Below are positions 1 to 5,564 of a stretch of 5,669 bases of DNA, one piece after another. The position numbers were made by a program, and so were the translations under genes. Under the pieces are notes generated by a model, which saw only the letters and a list, made by a program, of their open reading frames with translations, ran no database searches and was not told the origin of the DNA. Source of the stretch: an uncultured Planctomycetaceae bacterium. Lineage in GTDB: Bacteria; Planctomycetota; Planctomycetia; Pirellulales; Pirellulaceae. The stretch lies in assembly GCA_903921945.1 (NCBI GenBank), contig CAIXSC010000016.1:1-5669 (forward strand), given 5' to 3'. Each line of letters opens with the position of its first letter. The first letter of the stretch is position 1.

Positions 1-424
1 GTCCGTAGCCGGCCGCTCCAGCTCGCAAGTGCCGGATCGATCGCTGCGCGTCTTGCAGCGGGGCCGGATGGCGATAACGCGGGGCCAGCCTGTACTTCAC
101 CACCGCGGCGGTCACACCAATCGTATTGAGATACTTGGCGACCTGATGCCCCTCATGGTCATACGCGAGCGCTCCATAGCCGCCTCCCGGGCAAATCACC
201 ACGGCCGCTCCGTTCGCCTTTCCCGGGTCAGGCCGATAGATCCTCAAGTCCGGCTTGTCCGTAGGCTCGTCACCCACCGCCCCGGGAGCTCCTTGCGGCC
301 AGAGCAACACCGGTTCCGGTCCAGCGGCCTTGATAGGGCTCGCCATCGCCAAGCTCAACAGCCACAGCACGCATCCCGTGCCCAGAGCCAGATGGAAAGA
401 AAACATCGCCGCTTGTTGTCGCAT
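1..424 (-). CDS. Secreted alpha/beta hydrolase (esterase, BD-FAE/acetyl xylan esterase-like), 5' part only
   Basis: The gene starts at ATG 424 and runs off the left edge with 141 codons visible and no internal stop. The first ~28 residues look like a Sec signal peptide: MRQQAAMFSF, then a hydrophobic stretch (LALGTGCVLWLLSLAM) ending near an ASPIKAAG region. The mature part has LLWPQGAPG (residues 41-49), the strand AAVVICPGGGYGALA (73-87), whose PGGGY (79-83) is the oxyanion-hole motif of this hydrolase group, EGHQVAKYLN (91-100), VVKYRLAPR (108-116) and HPAPLQDAQRSIRHLR (119-134). This order is typical of secreted esterases related to BD-FAE and acetyl xylan esterases. The nucleophile motif GxSxG, aspartate and histidine would lie beyond the edge, so catalysis cannot be confirmed. 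A second in-frame ATG at 406 is possible. I prefer 424 because a weak AGG lies 8-9 bases upstream, whereas 406 has none. It lies on the same strand as the Tad-like cluster but 193 bases after it, so it is probably a separate unit. The substrate is unknown; deacetylation of plant or algal polysaccharide is a family-based guess. Confidence 0.82.
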   Translation of the reverse strand, partial: MRQQAAMFSFHLALGTGCVLWLLSLAMASPIKAAGPEPVLLWPQGAPGAVGDEPTDKPDLRIYRPDPGKANGAAVVICPGGGYGALAYDHEGHQVAKYLNTIGVTAAVVKYRLAPRYRHPAPLQDAQRSIRHLRAGAAGYG

Positions 425-617
425 CGTTTCAACCTATCTACCACGGTCACCGGACGGGCAAAGAGCACAGATGGCCATTCGGTATCCACCATCCAGCCGA
501 ACGGCCTACCATTCTACCGGAAACGGAAGTTGACGTTGGAGTTGAAAGGCGATCTGGCTGCGGCTCCGTGCATGAGCAAGGCAGTCGGGGCCATGTCGCG
601 GATCGAACAACTCGGCG
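425..617 (-). other. Intergenic region between the Tad-like cluster and the esterase gene
   Basis: This is the largest non-coding gap in the window (193 bases) and is the likely boundary between two transcription units. It holds one clear inverted repeat (473-506) and a TAGAAT hexamer on the minus strand (516-511) that is one base from the sigma-70 -10 consensus. I find no convincing -35 element 16-18 bases before it. Short open frames cross the gap, but they lack a ribosome binding site and recognisable protein features, so I call no small gene here. Confidence 0.55.
473..506 (-). terminator. 10-bp inverted repeat (possible terminator or mRNA leader hairpin)
   Basis: On the minus strand the arm GGCCGTTCGG (506-497) pairs with CCGAATGGCC (482-473) around a 14-base loop. 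All ten positions pair in RNA if one G-U wobble is allowed, and the stem is mostly GC. It sits 112 bases after the stop of the last Tad-like gene and 49 bases before the esterase ATG. No run of U follows directly (the next bases are ATCTGTGCTCTTTGCC), so it is not a textbook intrinsic terminator. It could be a weak terminator, an mRNA-end stabilising stem, a 5' leader stem for the esterase, or chance. Confidence 0.35.
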
Positions 618-1655
618 CTACGGCATTGGAGCTGGCCGGTTTTCGAGCTGGCTTTCAAAGTCCGGGATCCGGCTCTGGAACTGTTCAAGCTGGCTGATTT
701 TGGCTTCTAAAATCGGGATATGCATTTGCAAATAGGCGATGCGATCGGGGGGCGGTGGCGGCGTGGCCATCAGCTCGGCCTCGAACTGGCTCAGGGTGCT
801 TTTGAACATGCCCAGGAAAGAAGAGGTCATGGTGCCGGGCAATCGGGAGATGCGTCCCAACTGCCACTTTCCCATATTGGGCTGCCACACATCGACCAGT
901 CGTTCGACTTCGCGCCGCCGCATCTCGTCGTGGTCCAAGGTGCAGCGATGCTGGACGCGCGGATAGTAGTTGGGCGCCCAGCCGCGATATTCCAGCCAAT
1001 CGGCGTCCCGGTCCATCACCGATAGCGAATCAAGGTGCGGGATCGAAATGGCGTCCATCACCGCCGACTGGAACGCCTGCGGCAAGGCCGGATTGGTCTG
1101 CGGCAATTGATACAGAACCTTGATCCGCCGAAACCAATTGGGAATCCCCATTTCGCCGTTGGACCACGCGTCGTGCAGCAGCGGATCGTCGATCGGACCA
1201 CTGTCAAAAGAACCGGCTTTACTCAGCAGCGGGTACTCGCGGCGGACCGACGCATTGCCCGCCACCGCACCTTTCGCCGGGTCCAGTTTGTCGCTGACCA
1301 GGAATCCGTTGGGAAGCGGTCCGCGAGCGACCGGCAATTGCAACGCGGGCGCGTCGAGCATCGCCATTCGCGGCATTGGTCGCACATTTTCCGTGCGGGT
1401 CACGACCGCGATGGAAGGGGCCGGATCCGGCTCGCCACCGCCACTTCGGGGCCATCGAGCCCGCCAGACCGCGTCGTGCGCCGCCGCTTCGCCCCGCAAT
1501 CGCCACGCCGCCATGGTGCCGTAGTTCACCATTAAAGCCATCGTGAATAACAGCACGGGCAACCATAAGACAAACTCTAGCGGCGCCAATCCCGCATCGC
1601 GGCGCCGACAAGCTCGACGACGATCGAAACTGCTTCGGCTTGGATGAACGTTCAT
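618..1655 (-). CDS. TadE-like pseudopilin with a helical, coiled-coil-like C-terminal tail
   Basis: This 345-residue protein starts at ATG 1655, with GGAAG 8 bases upstream (1668-1664); the open frame continues further upstream only through the previous gene's coding DNA. The N-terminus is strongly basic (FDRRRACRRRD, 10-20), followed by AG|LAPLEFVLWLPVLL. Cleavage after G22 would leave glutamate at mature position 5 (E27), the class III prepilin/TadE pattern. A single membrane helix spans about 27-47. The bulk would be outside the cytoplasm: a region rich in Asp, Pro and Trp with few recognisable motifs, ending in a pentaproline (about 299-303) and a heptad-like helix at about 305-338 (IAYLQMHIPILEAKISQLEQ). 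In the Tad family such proteins act as minor pseudopilins that help start or cap the pilus. It follows the TadG-like gene by 20 bases and is the last gene of the cluster. The N-terminal call is firm; the function of the long C-terminal part is unknown. It is about twice the length of a typical TadE. Confidence 0.82.
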   Translation of the reverse strand: MNVHPSRSSFDRRRACRRRDAGLAPLEFVLWLPVLLFTMALMVNYGTMAAWRLRGEAAAHDAVWRARWPRSGGGEPDPAPSIAVVTRTENVRPMPRMAMLDAPALQLPVARGPLPNGFLVSDKLDPAKGAVAGNASVRREYPLLSKAGSFDSGPIDDPLLHDAWSNGEMGIPNWFRRIKVLYQLPQTNPALPQAFQSAVMDAISIPHLDSLSVMDRDADWLEYRGWAPNYYPRVQHRCTLDHDEMRRREVERLVDVWQPNMGKWQLGRISRLPGTMTSSFLGMFKSTLSQFEAELMATPPPPPDRIAYLQMHIPILEAKISQLEQFQSRIPDFESQLENRPAPMP

Positions 1656-1663
1656 GGAAACGG

Positions 1664-1668
1664 CTTCC
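1664..1668 (-). promoter_or_regulatory. Shine-Dalgarno for the 618-1655 TadE-like gene
   Basis: GGAAG on the minus strand lies 8 bases before ATG 1655, in the 20-base gap after the TadG-like stop codon (TAA, 1678-1676). It decides the start and excludes the 146-codon upstream extension of this open frame. Confidence 0.6.
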
Positions 1669-1675
1669 ACAGCGA

Positions 1676-3220
1676 TTAGTGGTGCGTCAAGTTGCCGAGG
1701 TCGTCCGAGGAAAGCGACAGCCAGTTGGCTGGCGACGCGATAGGCATATTGCTCGCGTACGGCACCGAGGAGAGGATTTGGCCGATGGCGCCGGCGGTGG
1801 CTGGCACCAACTGCGCGTTCCAGTTTTGCGTGACAAGATTCCATCCATCGGGATGCCAATCGCCGCTCTGCCGCACAACCACCCAATCGGGCATGCCCGG
1901 CGGAGGCGGTTGGGGCAGCGGTGCGGGCGGGGTGATGATCACGCCGCCCGGCACTCCCCCCATCGACGATGGCGAAGGCACGTTTTGGCCTGGGATTACG
2001 CGGACGAGCCGTCGACGCGGCACGAAGAGCGACACCTGGGCGAACGCCTGCCGGTCGAAACCGGCCGGGTTGTGGAAGACACCCGGCATCCAATCGCTCG
2101 ACCGCGGCTGGTACACCACGCCGACGAACATGAAATCCTGCTCGAGATAATCGTTCTGACTTCCAGGGCCCTCAGCCCGATCGCGGATCTGGAAGGGCAG
2201 ATTGCGATTCGGGTATTCGACTTCGAGCAAATGCTTGAGATGGCCGCAGGAGAACCCGCGCCACAAGTTGGCGAACTGCGACATCGGCGCATGCTGGTCG
2301 AACACCGTCAGCGACTCGCTGTTCCATTCGCGCAGATAGCGGTGAGCCAGATCCTCCCGCTGTTCCACGGCCGCTGTGAAGTAATCTTGCCGAAGTGCCG
2401 GCGAACCGCCCATGTCGGTCGCGGCCGGCGATGGGTCGATCACGGGCAACGACCGCCGTGTCGACTCCTCCATTCCGCCCACTGGATCGACTATCGTCCG
2501 CCACAATCCGCCGTAGAGCGGACCGCCTCTCGGCCAAGCCTGTCCGTGGCGCCGCGACATTTCGGCCGCAGCTTGCTGGGCCATCATCGGCGTCGCCGCC
2601 GCCAACGCCCGCTGGTATTCGGGAATCGCTTCGGTCGCCAGGATTTCCTCGAGGACGGGCAAGATCATTTCCGACGCCGCTGACGCCCAATCGCTGTAGG
2701 TCGTCACCATCTCGCGCTCGATCGGCACCTTTTCGTTGATCGCCTCGCCGAGCCCCGCGAACGGTGGAAACTCGGAGGTCGCCATGAACGGCCCGATCCG
2801 CTCCCAGTTGTCCAGGATTTCGGTCGTGTAGCGCTGCGCATCCCGATCCCGCGCCTCGCGAAAAAAGGCCGTCAGGGCGAACACGTCGGATAACAAATGG
2901 TTGGTGAATGCCAACCCGTTCATACCCCGGGCCATCACCTGGGCGCCCGACCACGCCACCGCATCGGCCGCGTTTTGCAACCGCACCTTGCGATCCACAT
3001 GCCGGCTGGAATTCATCACCATGCCGAGCAGCATCACCAGCAGCAGCAACGCGAACACCGACGCGATGCTGATCGAACCGGCCTGATCCGAACGCAAGCG
3101 CGCTAGGCGTTGCCGACGGACGGCCCACCAACGCCCCGCCGCTCCCCCAAGCCATCGGGAAAATCGCTCGGACCGTCCATGCCAAGCCGGCGATACGCCC
3201 CGCATCCACCGCTCGCTCAT
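1676..3220 (-). CDS. TadG-like protein with N-terminal Tad membrane-anchor domain
   Basis: This 514-residue protein starts at ATG 3220, set by an ATGA overlap with the upstream stop and by GGAGG 8 bases upstream (3233-3229). Residues 1-45 are basic and Trp-rich and predicted cytoplasmic. The segment DQAGSISIASVFALLLLVML (45-64) begins the membrane helix (to about 70). It is followed by DRKVRLQNAADAVAWSGAQ (76-94) and ARGMNGLAFTNHLLSD (97-112), a good match to the Tad/TadG pattern, where the QNAADA segment follows the helix. Residues 113-514 form a long predicted extracytoplasmic domain with no catalytic motif I recognise. A proline-rich stretch lies at about 430-442, followed by a Trp- and Asn-rich end. 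The usual cleavage glutamate is absent (SISIA), as is common for TadG proteins, so it is probably an uncleaved anchor. In known Tad systems TadG is an envelope component that supports the pilus. The mix of ARGMN and NHLL motifs is one I associate with planctomycetes; this is recollection and not verified. Confidence 0.82.
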   Translation of the reverse strand: MSERWMRGVSPAWHGRSERFSRWLGGAAGRWWAVRRQRLARLRSDQAGSISIASVFALLLLVMLLGMVMNSSRHVDRKVRLQNAADAVAWSGAQVMARGMNGLAFTNHLLSDVFALTAFFREARDRDAQRYTTEILDNWERIGPFMATSEFPPFAGLGEAINEKVPIEREMVTTYSDWASAASEMILPVLEEILATEAIPEYQRALAAATPMMAQQAAAEMSRRHGQAWPRGGPLYGGLWRTIVDPVGGMEESTRRSLPVIDPSPAATDMGGSPALRQDYFTAAVEQREDLAHRYLREWNSESLTVFDQHAPMSQFANLWRGFSCGHLKHLLEVEYPNRNLPFQIRDRAEGPGSQNDYLEQDFMFVGVVYQPRSSDWMPGVFHNPAGFDRQAFAQVSLFVPRRRLVRVIPGQNVPSPSSMGGVPGGVIITPPAPLPQPPPPGMPDWVVVRQSGDWHPDGWNLVTQNWNAQLVPATAGAIGQILSSVPYASNMPIASPANWLSLSSDDLGNLTHH

Positions 3221-4731
3221 GGCGATTTCCTCCGCAAGACGCTCTTCCCCGGCAGTCGCTCGAGCATCGTCGACGGTGACGTCGGTGTCGACGGAGACGT
3301 CGGTGTCGACGGTGACGTCGGTGTCGACGATGACGCCGAGGAAGTCGACGCGTTCAACGCGCGAAACGTACGCGCATCTTCCGCCACATCCCCCCACGGG
3401 TCCGCGATCGGCTGGAACCGCGGTTGCCCGTTCCCACCCTCCAGCGGCCTCGCCTCGACAGCGTCAGTGCGAACACCATCCACAAGCTCGTCGCCTTGTG
3501 CTTGACTCGTCCGTGGCGAAGACGCCACCGAGCCCTGAATCCGTTGGAACCCGCGATGCGTGGCCAGTGCCGCTTCCTCATCGGGCGTCGGCCGCCAAGC
3601 GGACGCCAGGGGCGCCGAGGTCCACCCATCCGCTGCCGGACTGCGCACCGGAGTGCCGGGAACCGTGGGCACGGGGTTGGCGGCGACACCGCTACCGACG
3701 CGCGACTGTCGATATCCGAGTCGCGGTTTTTGCCCCTCGTTATACACCCGAGCCGTCGCCTGCAACGCGTACACATAGACGCCGTTTCGCGACTGAATCC
3801 GATCCGCGACCGGATCGATCGACGATCCATAAGAAGGTCCGGACGGGGCGCTGGCCGTCGATCCCAACCCATACCCGGTCCCCGTCCCGCCTGTTGAGCC
3901 ACCGCCAGTCGAGCCGCTCGCCCCGGAGACGCGCCGCGCCAACAGTCGGCCCGGCCCTGGCAACAACGCGAAGTTATGGGTGACCGTGACCACGAACTGA
4001 TCCTGCCATCCCACCTCGCCGCATCCGAATTCTTCCAGGTACGGACCGATCAGATAGGTCTGGAACGGCGGTTCGTTTTCCTTGTGACGCACTTCGATGA
4101 CGACTTCCGTGTTGCCTTGGGCGTAGGCCAATTTGTTCATCAGCCGCGCGGGCACCATGGTGTTTCCAGCCAGTCCGGGCGCGTAGCTGTAGGTCGCGGC
4201 AAGCAGGCTTTGGGCGATCTGCTGGCCACCAGCAGTGAGCGGCACGCCGGTGGCGCGCGAGGGGCAGATTGGCACGACAGTCTGCACCGCCGCTTGCCGG
4301 ATCTTCGCGTACTTCAGGCCAGCTTGGGGAATCAAGTAACGCGAGTAGCGCAAGCCGTCGGTTCCCACAAGTTCGCCGATCGGTTGAAAGCAAGGCAAAT
4401 GGTTTTCGGCGCCTTCACCCAGCGCGGTCAGGTCGGCCGGGATCCATACCTGGGCCGATCGGGCGCTGGCCACCGCCGCTTGTTCGACAACCACCTTCGC
4501 AATCGTCAACTGGCTCAATTGCACGATGAACATCATGACCATGACGAACAGCGGCACGGTGAGGACAAAGCTGAGACTCTGGACAGCGCCGCGCTGATCG
4601 CTGGCCAAGCGGGCCGCGTGGCGCCAGTCAAACCGGCCGTGAGCCAGCCGCAGGAGTAACCATGCGGCTGCGACGGCTACAGCCAGCAAGGCGAGTTCCG
4701 GTAGCACGGCGATGAGGATTTGCCGTTGCAT
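3217..4731 (-). CDS. TadE-like protein with two N-terminal membrane helices, Gly/Ser loop and Thr/Pro/Ser tail
   Basis: I start this 504-residue protein at ATG 4731, which has GGTGGAG with GGAG 6 bases upstream. A GTG at 4743 would add four residues but has poorer spacing. Helix 1 spans about 5-28 (ILIAVLPELALLAVAVAAAW). A basic loop leads to SDQRGAVQSLSFVLTVPLFV (44-63) and helix 2 (about 52-72), then a heptad-like region (QLTIAKVVVEQAAVASARSA), the usual TadE arrangement. The extracytoplasmic part includes TVTHNFALLPGPGRLLA (249-265), a Gly/Ser/Thr-rich insert (about 270-305), and NGVYVYALQATARVYNEGQ (316-334), which look like two halves of one domain. Residues 335-468 are Pro/Ser/Ala-rich and probably disordered. 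Three exact TPTSPS units (470-487) and a basic end (RRKSP) finish it. The stop overlaps the next start by four bases (ATGA). The site lacks the glutamate at +5, and an extra helix precedes it, so prepilin cleavage is doubtful. Probable role: envelope or minor pilin component; the exact job is unknown. Confidence 0.8.
   Translation of the reverse strand: MQRQILIAVLPELALLAVAVAAAWLLLRLAHGRFDWRHAARLASDQRGAVQSLSFVLTVPLFVMVMMFIVQLSQLTIAKVVVEQAAVASARSAQVWIPADLTALGEGAENHLPCFQPIGELVGTDGLRYSRYLIPQAGLKYAKIRQAAVQTVVPICPSRATGVPLTAGGQQIAQSLLAATYSYAPGLAGNTMVPARLMNKLAYAQGNTEVVIEVRHKENEPPFQTYLIGPYLEEFGCGEVGWQDQFVVTVTHNFALLPGPGRLLARRVSGASGSTGGGSTGGTGTGYGLGSTASAPSGPSYGSSIDPVADRIQSRNGVYVYALQATARVYNEGQKPRLGYRQSRVGSGVAANPVPTVPGTPVRSPAADGWTSAPLASAWRPTPDEEAALATHRGFQRIQGSVASSPRTSQAQGDELVDGVRTDAVEARPLEGGNGQPRFQPIADPWGDVAEDARTFRALNASTSSASSSTPTSPSTPTSPSTPTSPSTMLERLPGKSVLRRKSP
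3229..3233 (-). promoter_or_regulatory. Strong Shine-Dalgarno for the TadG-like gene
   Basis: GGAGG on the minus strand lies 8 bases before ATG 3220, inside the 3' end of the preceding gene. Together with the ATGA overlap it shows that the TadG-like protein starts at 3220 and not at 3397, and it suggests translational coupling of the two genes. Confidence 0.75.
3269..3340 (-). repeat. 18-bp tandem repeat, three near-perfect copies plus one degenerate copy, in coding sequence
   Basis: Read on the plus strand, the unit gtcgacggtgacgtcggt occurs at 3269-3286, 3287-3304 (one mismatch, a for t) and 3305-3322. A fourth copy at 3323-3340 matches 14 of 18 bases. The unit length is a multiple of three, so copy-number change would not shift the frame. 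On the coding (minus) strand it gives the hexapeptide TPTSPS three times near the C-terminus of the TadE-like protein at 3217-4731. Each unit contains two 6-bp palindromes, GTCGAC and GACGTC. There are no spacers, so this is not a CRISPR array. Confidence 0.92.
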
Positions 4732-4737
4732 GAATGT

Positions 4738-4744
4738 CTCCACC
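4738..4744 (-). promoter_or_regulatory. Shine-Dalgarno deciding the start of the two-helix TadE-like gene
   Basis: GGTGGAG on the minus strand has its GGAG 6 bases before ATG 4731. It overlaps the alternative GTG start at 4743, which argues that ATG 4731 is the real start. Confidence 0.6.
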
Positions 4745-4756
4745 CATCCCCAGTCA

Positions 4757-5329
4757 CTAGCCGCCGACCCATCCGAACCGCACGACTACGACCGCCAGCA
4801 AAGCGCTCGGCGATAGGAAAAGTTCGGAGCGCAGGACGGAGCGTTCCTCGTCGGACAAAGCTGGTCGAATCCCCTGAGCGGCCGCCATTAGGTGGCGGCC
4901 GAGCAGGCTTGCCAGCCGAAACGTACCCACTCGCCAAACCAACACCAAGACCGCCAAAACGCCGGCGATGACCATGGTCCACAACATCGCTTCGAGTCCA
5001 TCGTAGGGACCGAGGAACCCGCCGATCATGGCGAGCAGCTTGACGTCGCCGCCGCCCACTTCGGACGCGAAACAGACGTAAGCGACCAGCATGAGCGCGC
5101 CGCACGCCAACGTGCCGAGCAGGCTATCTGGCAGCGAAACCAAGCCGTACCACGCTGCCACTCGAGGCGGGGCCGGCGCGCTGTCCACGCCGACCCAGCT
5201 CGCCCAACCACTCGCGATCCAGGCCGCCGCAGTGCCCGAATAGGCTGTCGAGTTATGGATGATCCGCCACCGCATGTCGGTGTAGGTGGCGATCAGCAAG
5301 AACAACCCCAACAGCGCCGTTCCGACCAT
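4757..5329 (-). CDS. tadV: Prepilin peptidase, A24 family (TadV/CpaA type)
   Basis: This 190-residue inner-membrane aspartic protease would cut the short basic leader from pilins and pseudopilins. The first catalytic aspartate is D18 in ATYTDMRWRIIHN, the family's TDxxxRxIxN signature. The second is D95 in EVGGGDVKLLAMIGGFLGP (90-108), the GxGD motif. Hydrophobic segments lie near 1-16, 33-48, 70-88, 97-108, 115-134 and 173-188, a polytopic layout. The N-terminal methyltransferase domain found in PilD-type enzymes is absent, as is usual for Tad peptidases. ATG 5329 is 4 bases after the pilin stop codon. I see no clear Shine-Dalgarno, so it is probably translated by coupling to the pilin gene, and a later start would remove the D18 region. 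Its position directly after a pilin and before TadE/TadG-like genes is classical for Tad loci. The enzyme call is very secure; its precise set of substrates is inferred. Confidence 0.93.
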   Translation of the reverse strand: MVGTALLGLFLLIATYTDMRWRIIHNSTAYSGTAAAWIASGWASWVGVDSAPAPPRVAAWYGLVSLPDSLLGTLACGALMLVAYVCFASEVGGGDVKLLAMIGGFLGPYDGLEAMLWTMVIAGVLAVLVLVWRVGTFRLASLLGRHLMAAAQGIRPALSDEERSVLRSELFLSPSALLAVVVVRFGWVGG

Positions 5330-5333
5330 GCGG

Positions 5334-5564
5334 CTAAGGAGTCGAACCGGCCTGCTGGGCGCCGCCTTCCAGATCCGTCATTCCTTGGTTGAAGAACGCC
5401 TTGATCCGAGGCCAGCCGAATTTCAGGATGAAAATCAGGATGGGCAGCGCGATCGCGGCGATGATCAGCACCGTTTCGATGCTCACCCCGCCCCGCCGAT
5501 CGCGATGTAAACCCTGGAACAACACCTTCCAGCGGCGACACTCGCTCTTGAAATAAGCACGCAT
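5334..5564 (-). CDS. Small Flp-like (class III/type IVc) pilin
   Basis: This 76-residue protein starts at ATG 5564, 9 bases after AAGGA (5578-5574). An ATG at 5570 lies only 3 bases from it and would add two residues. The leader of about 25 residues is basic (MRAYFKSECRRW to HRDRRG). Cleavage between the two glycines of RRG|GVSIETVLIIA leaves glutamate at mature position 5, the Flp hallmark; threonine replaces the usual tyrosine at position 6. A single hydrophobic helix follows (VLIIAAIALPILIFILKFGW), then a short tail (IKAFFNQGMTDLEGGAQQAG). The mature form would be about 51 residues, in the size range of Flp pilins. It lies 4 bases before the prepilin peptidase gene, its likely processing enzyme. 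It may be the major subunit of the fibre or one of several paralogues. It could also be a minor TadE-type pseudopilin, but its small size favours Flp. Confidence 0.8.
   Translation of the reverse strand: MRAYFKSECRRWKVLFQGLHRDRRGGVSIETVLIIAAIALPILIFILKFGWPRIKAFFNQGMTDLEGGAQQAGSTP

Noticed and set aside
511..516. Sigma-70 promoter with TAGAAT as -10 (minus strand)
   Set aside because: No hexamer resembling TTGACA occurs at 16-18 bases. One near-consensus hexamer alone is expected by chance.
506..688. Small 60-residue minus-strand gene across the end of the TadE-like gene
   Set aside because: It overlaps the coding end in another frame, has no ribosome site, and shows no recognisable feature.
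1656..2093. Extension of the last TadE-like protein by 146 residues
   Set aside because: It overlaps the end of the TadG-like gene and is Arg/Ala/Pro-rich shadow sequence. ATG 1655 has a Shine-Dalgarno at 1668-1664 and gives a proper TadE N-terminus.
1640..2683. Long plus-strand open frame (347 codons) antisense to the TadG-like and TadE-like genes
   Set aside because: Its product is rich in Arg and His with no domain or hydrophobic pattern. It is the GC-rich shadow of the well-supported minus-strand gene.
2172..3209. Minus-strand 345-codon frame inside the TadG-like gene
   Set aside because: It lies in another frame of the same coding strand, has no membrane helix or known motif, and its composition is typical of a shadow frame.
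3269..3340. CRISPR-like array
   Set aside because: The copies are directly adjacent with no spacers, the unit is only 18 bp, and it is in frame inside a gene.
3221..3397. N-terminal extension of the TadG-like protein containing VDTDVT repeats that resemble Asp-rich calcium-binding repeats
   Set aside because: This is the 18-bp repeat read in another frame. The ATGA overlap and GGAGG at 3233-3229 place the true start at 3220.
3219..3983. Plus-strand frame of 254 codons with a Ser/Thr/Val repeat
   Set aside because: It is antisense to the TadE-like gene. The repeat peptide comes from the 18-bp unit, which is open in several frames.
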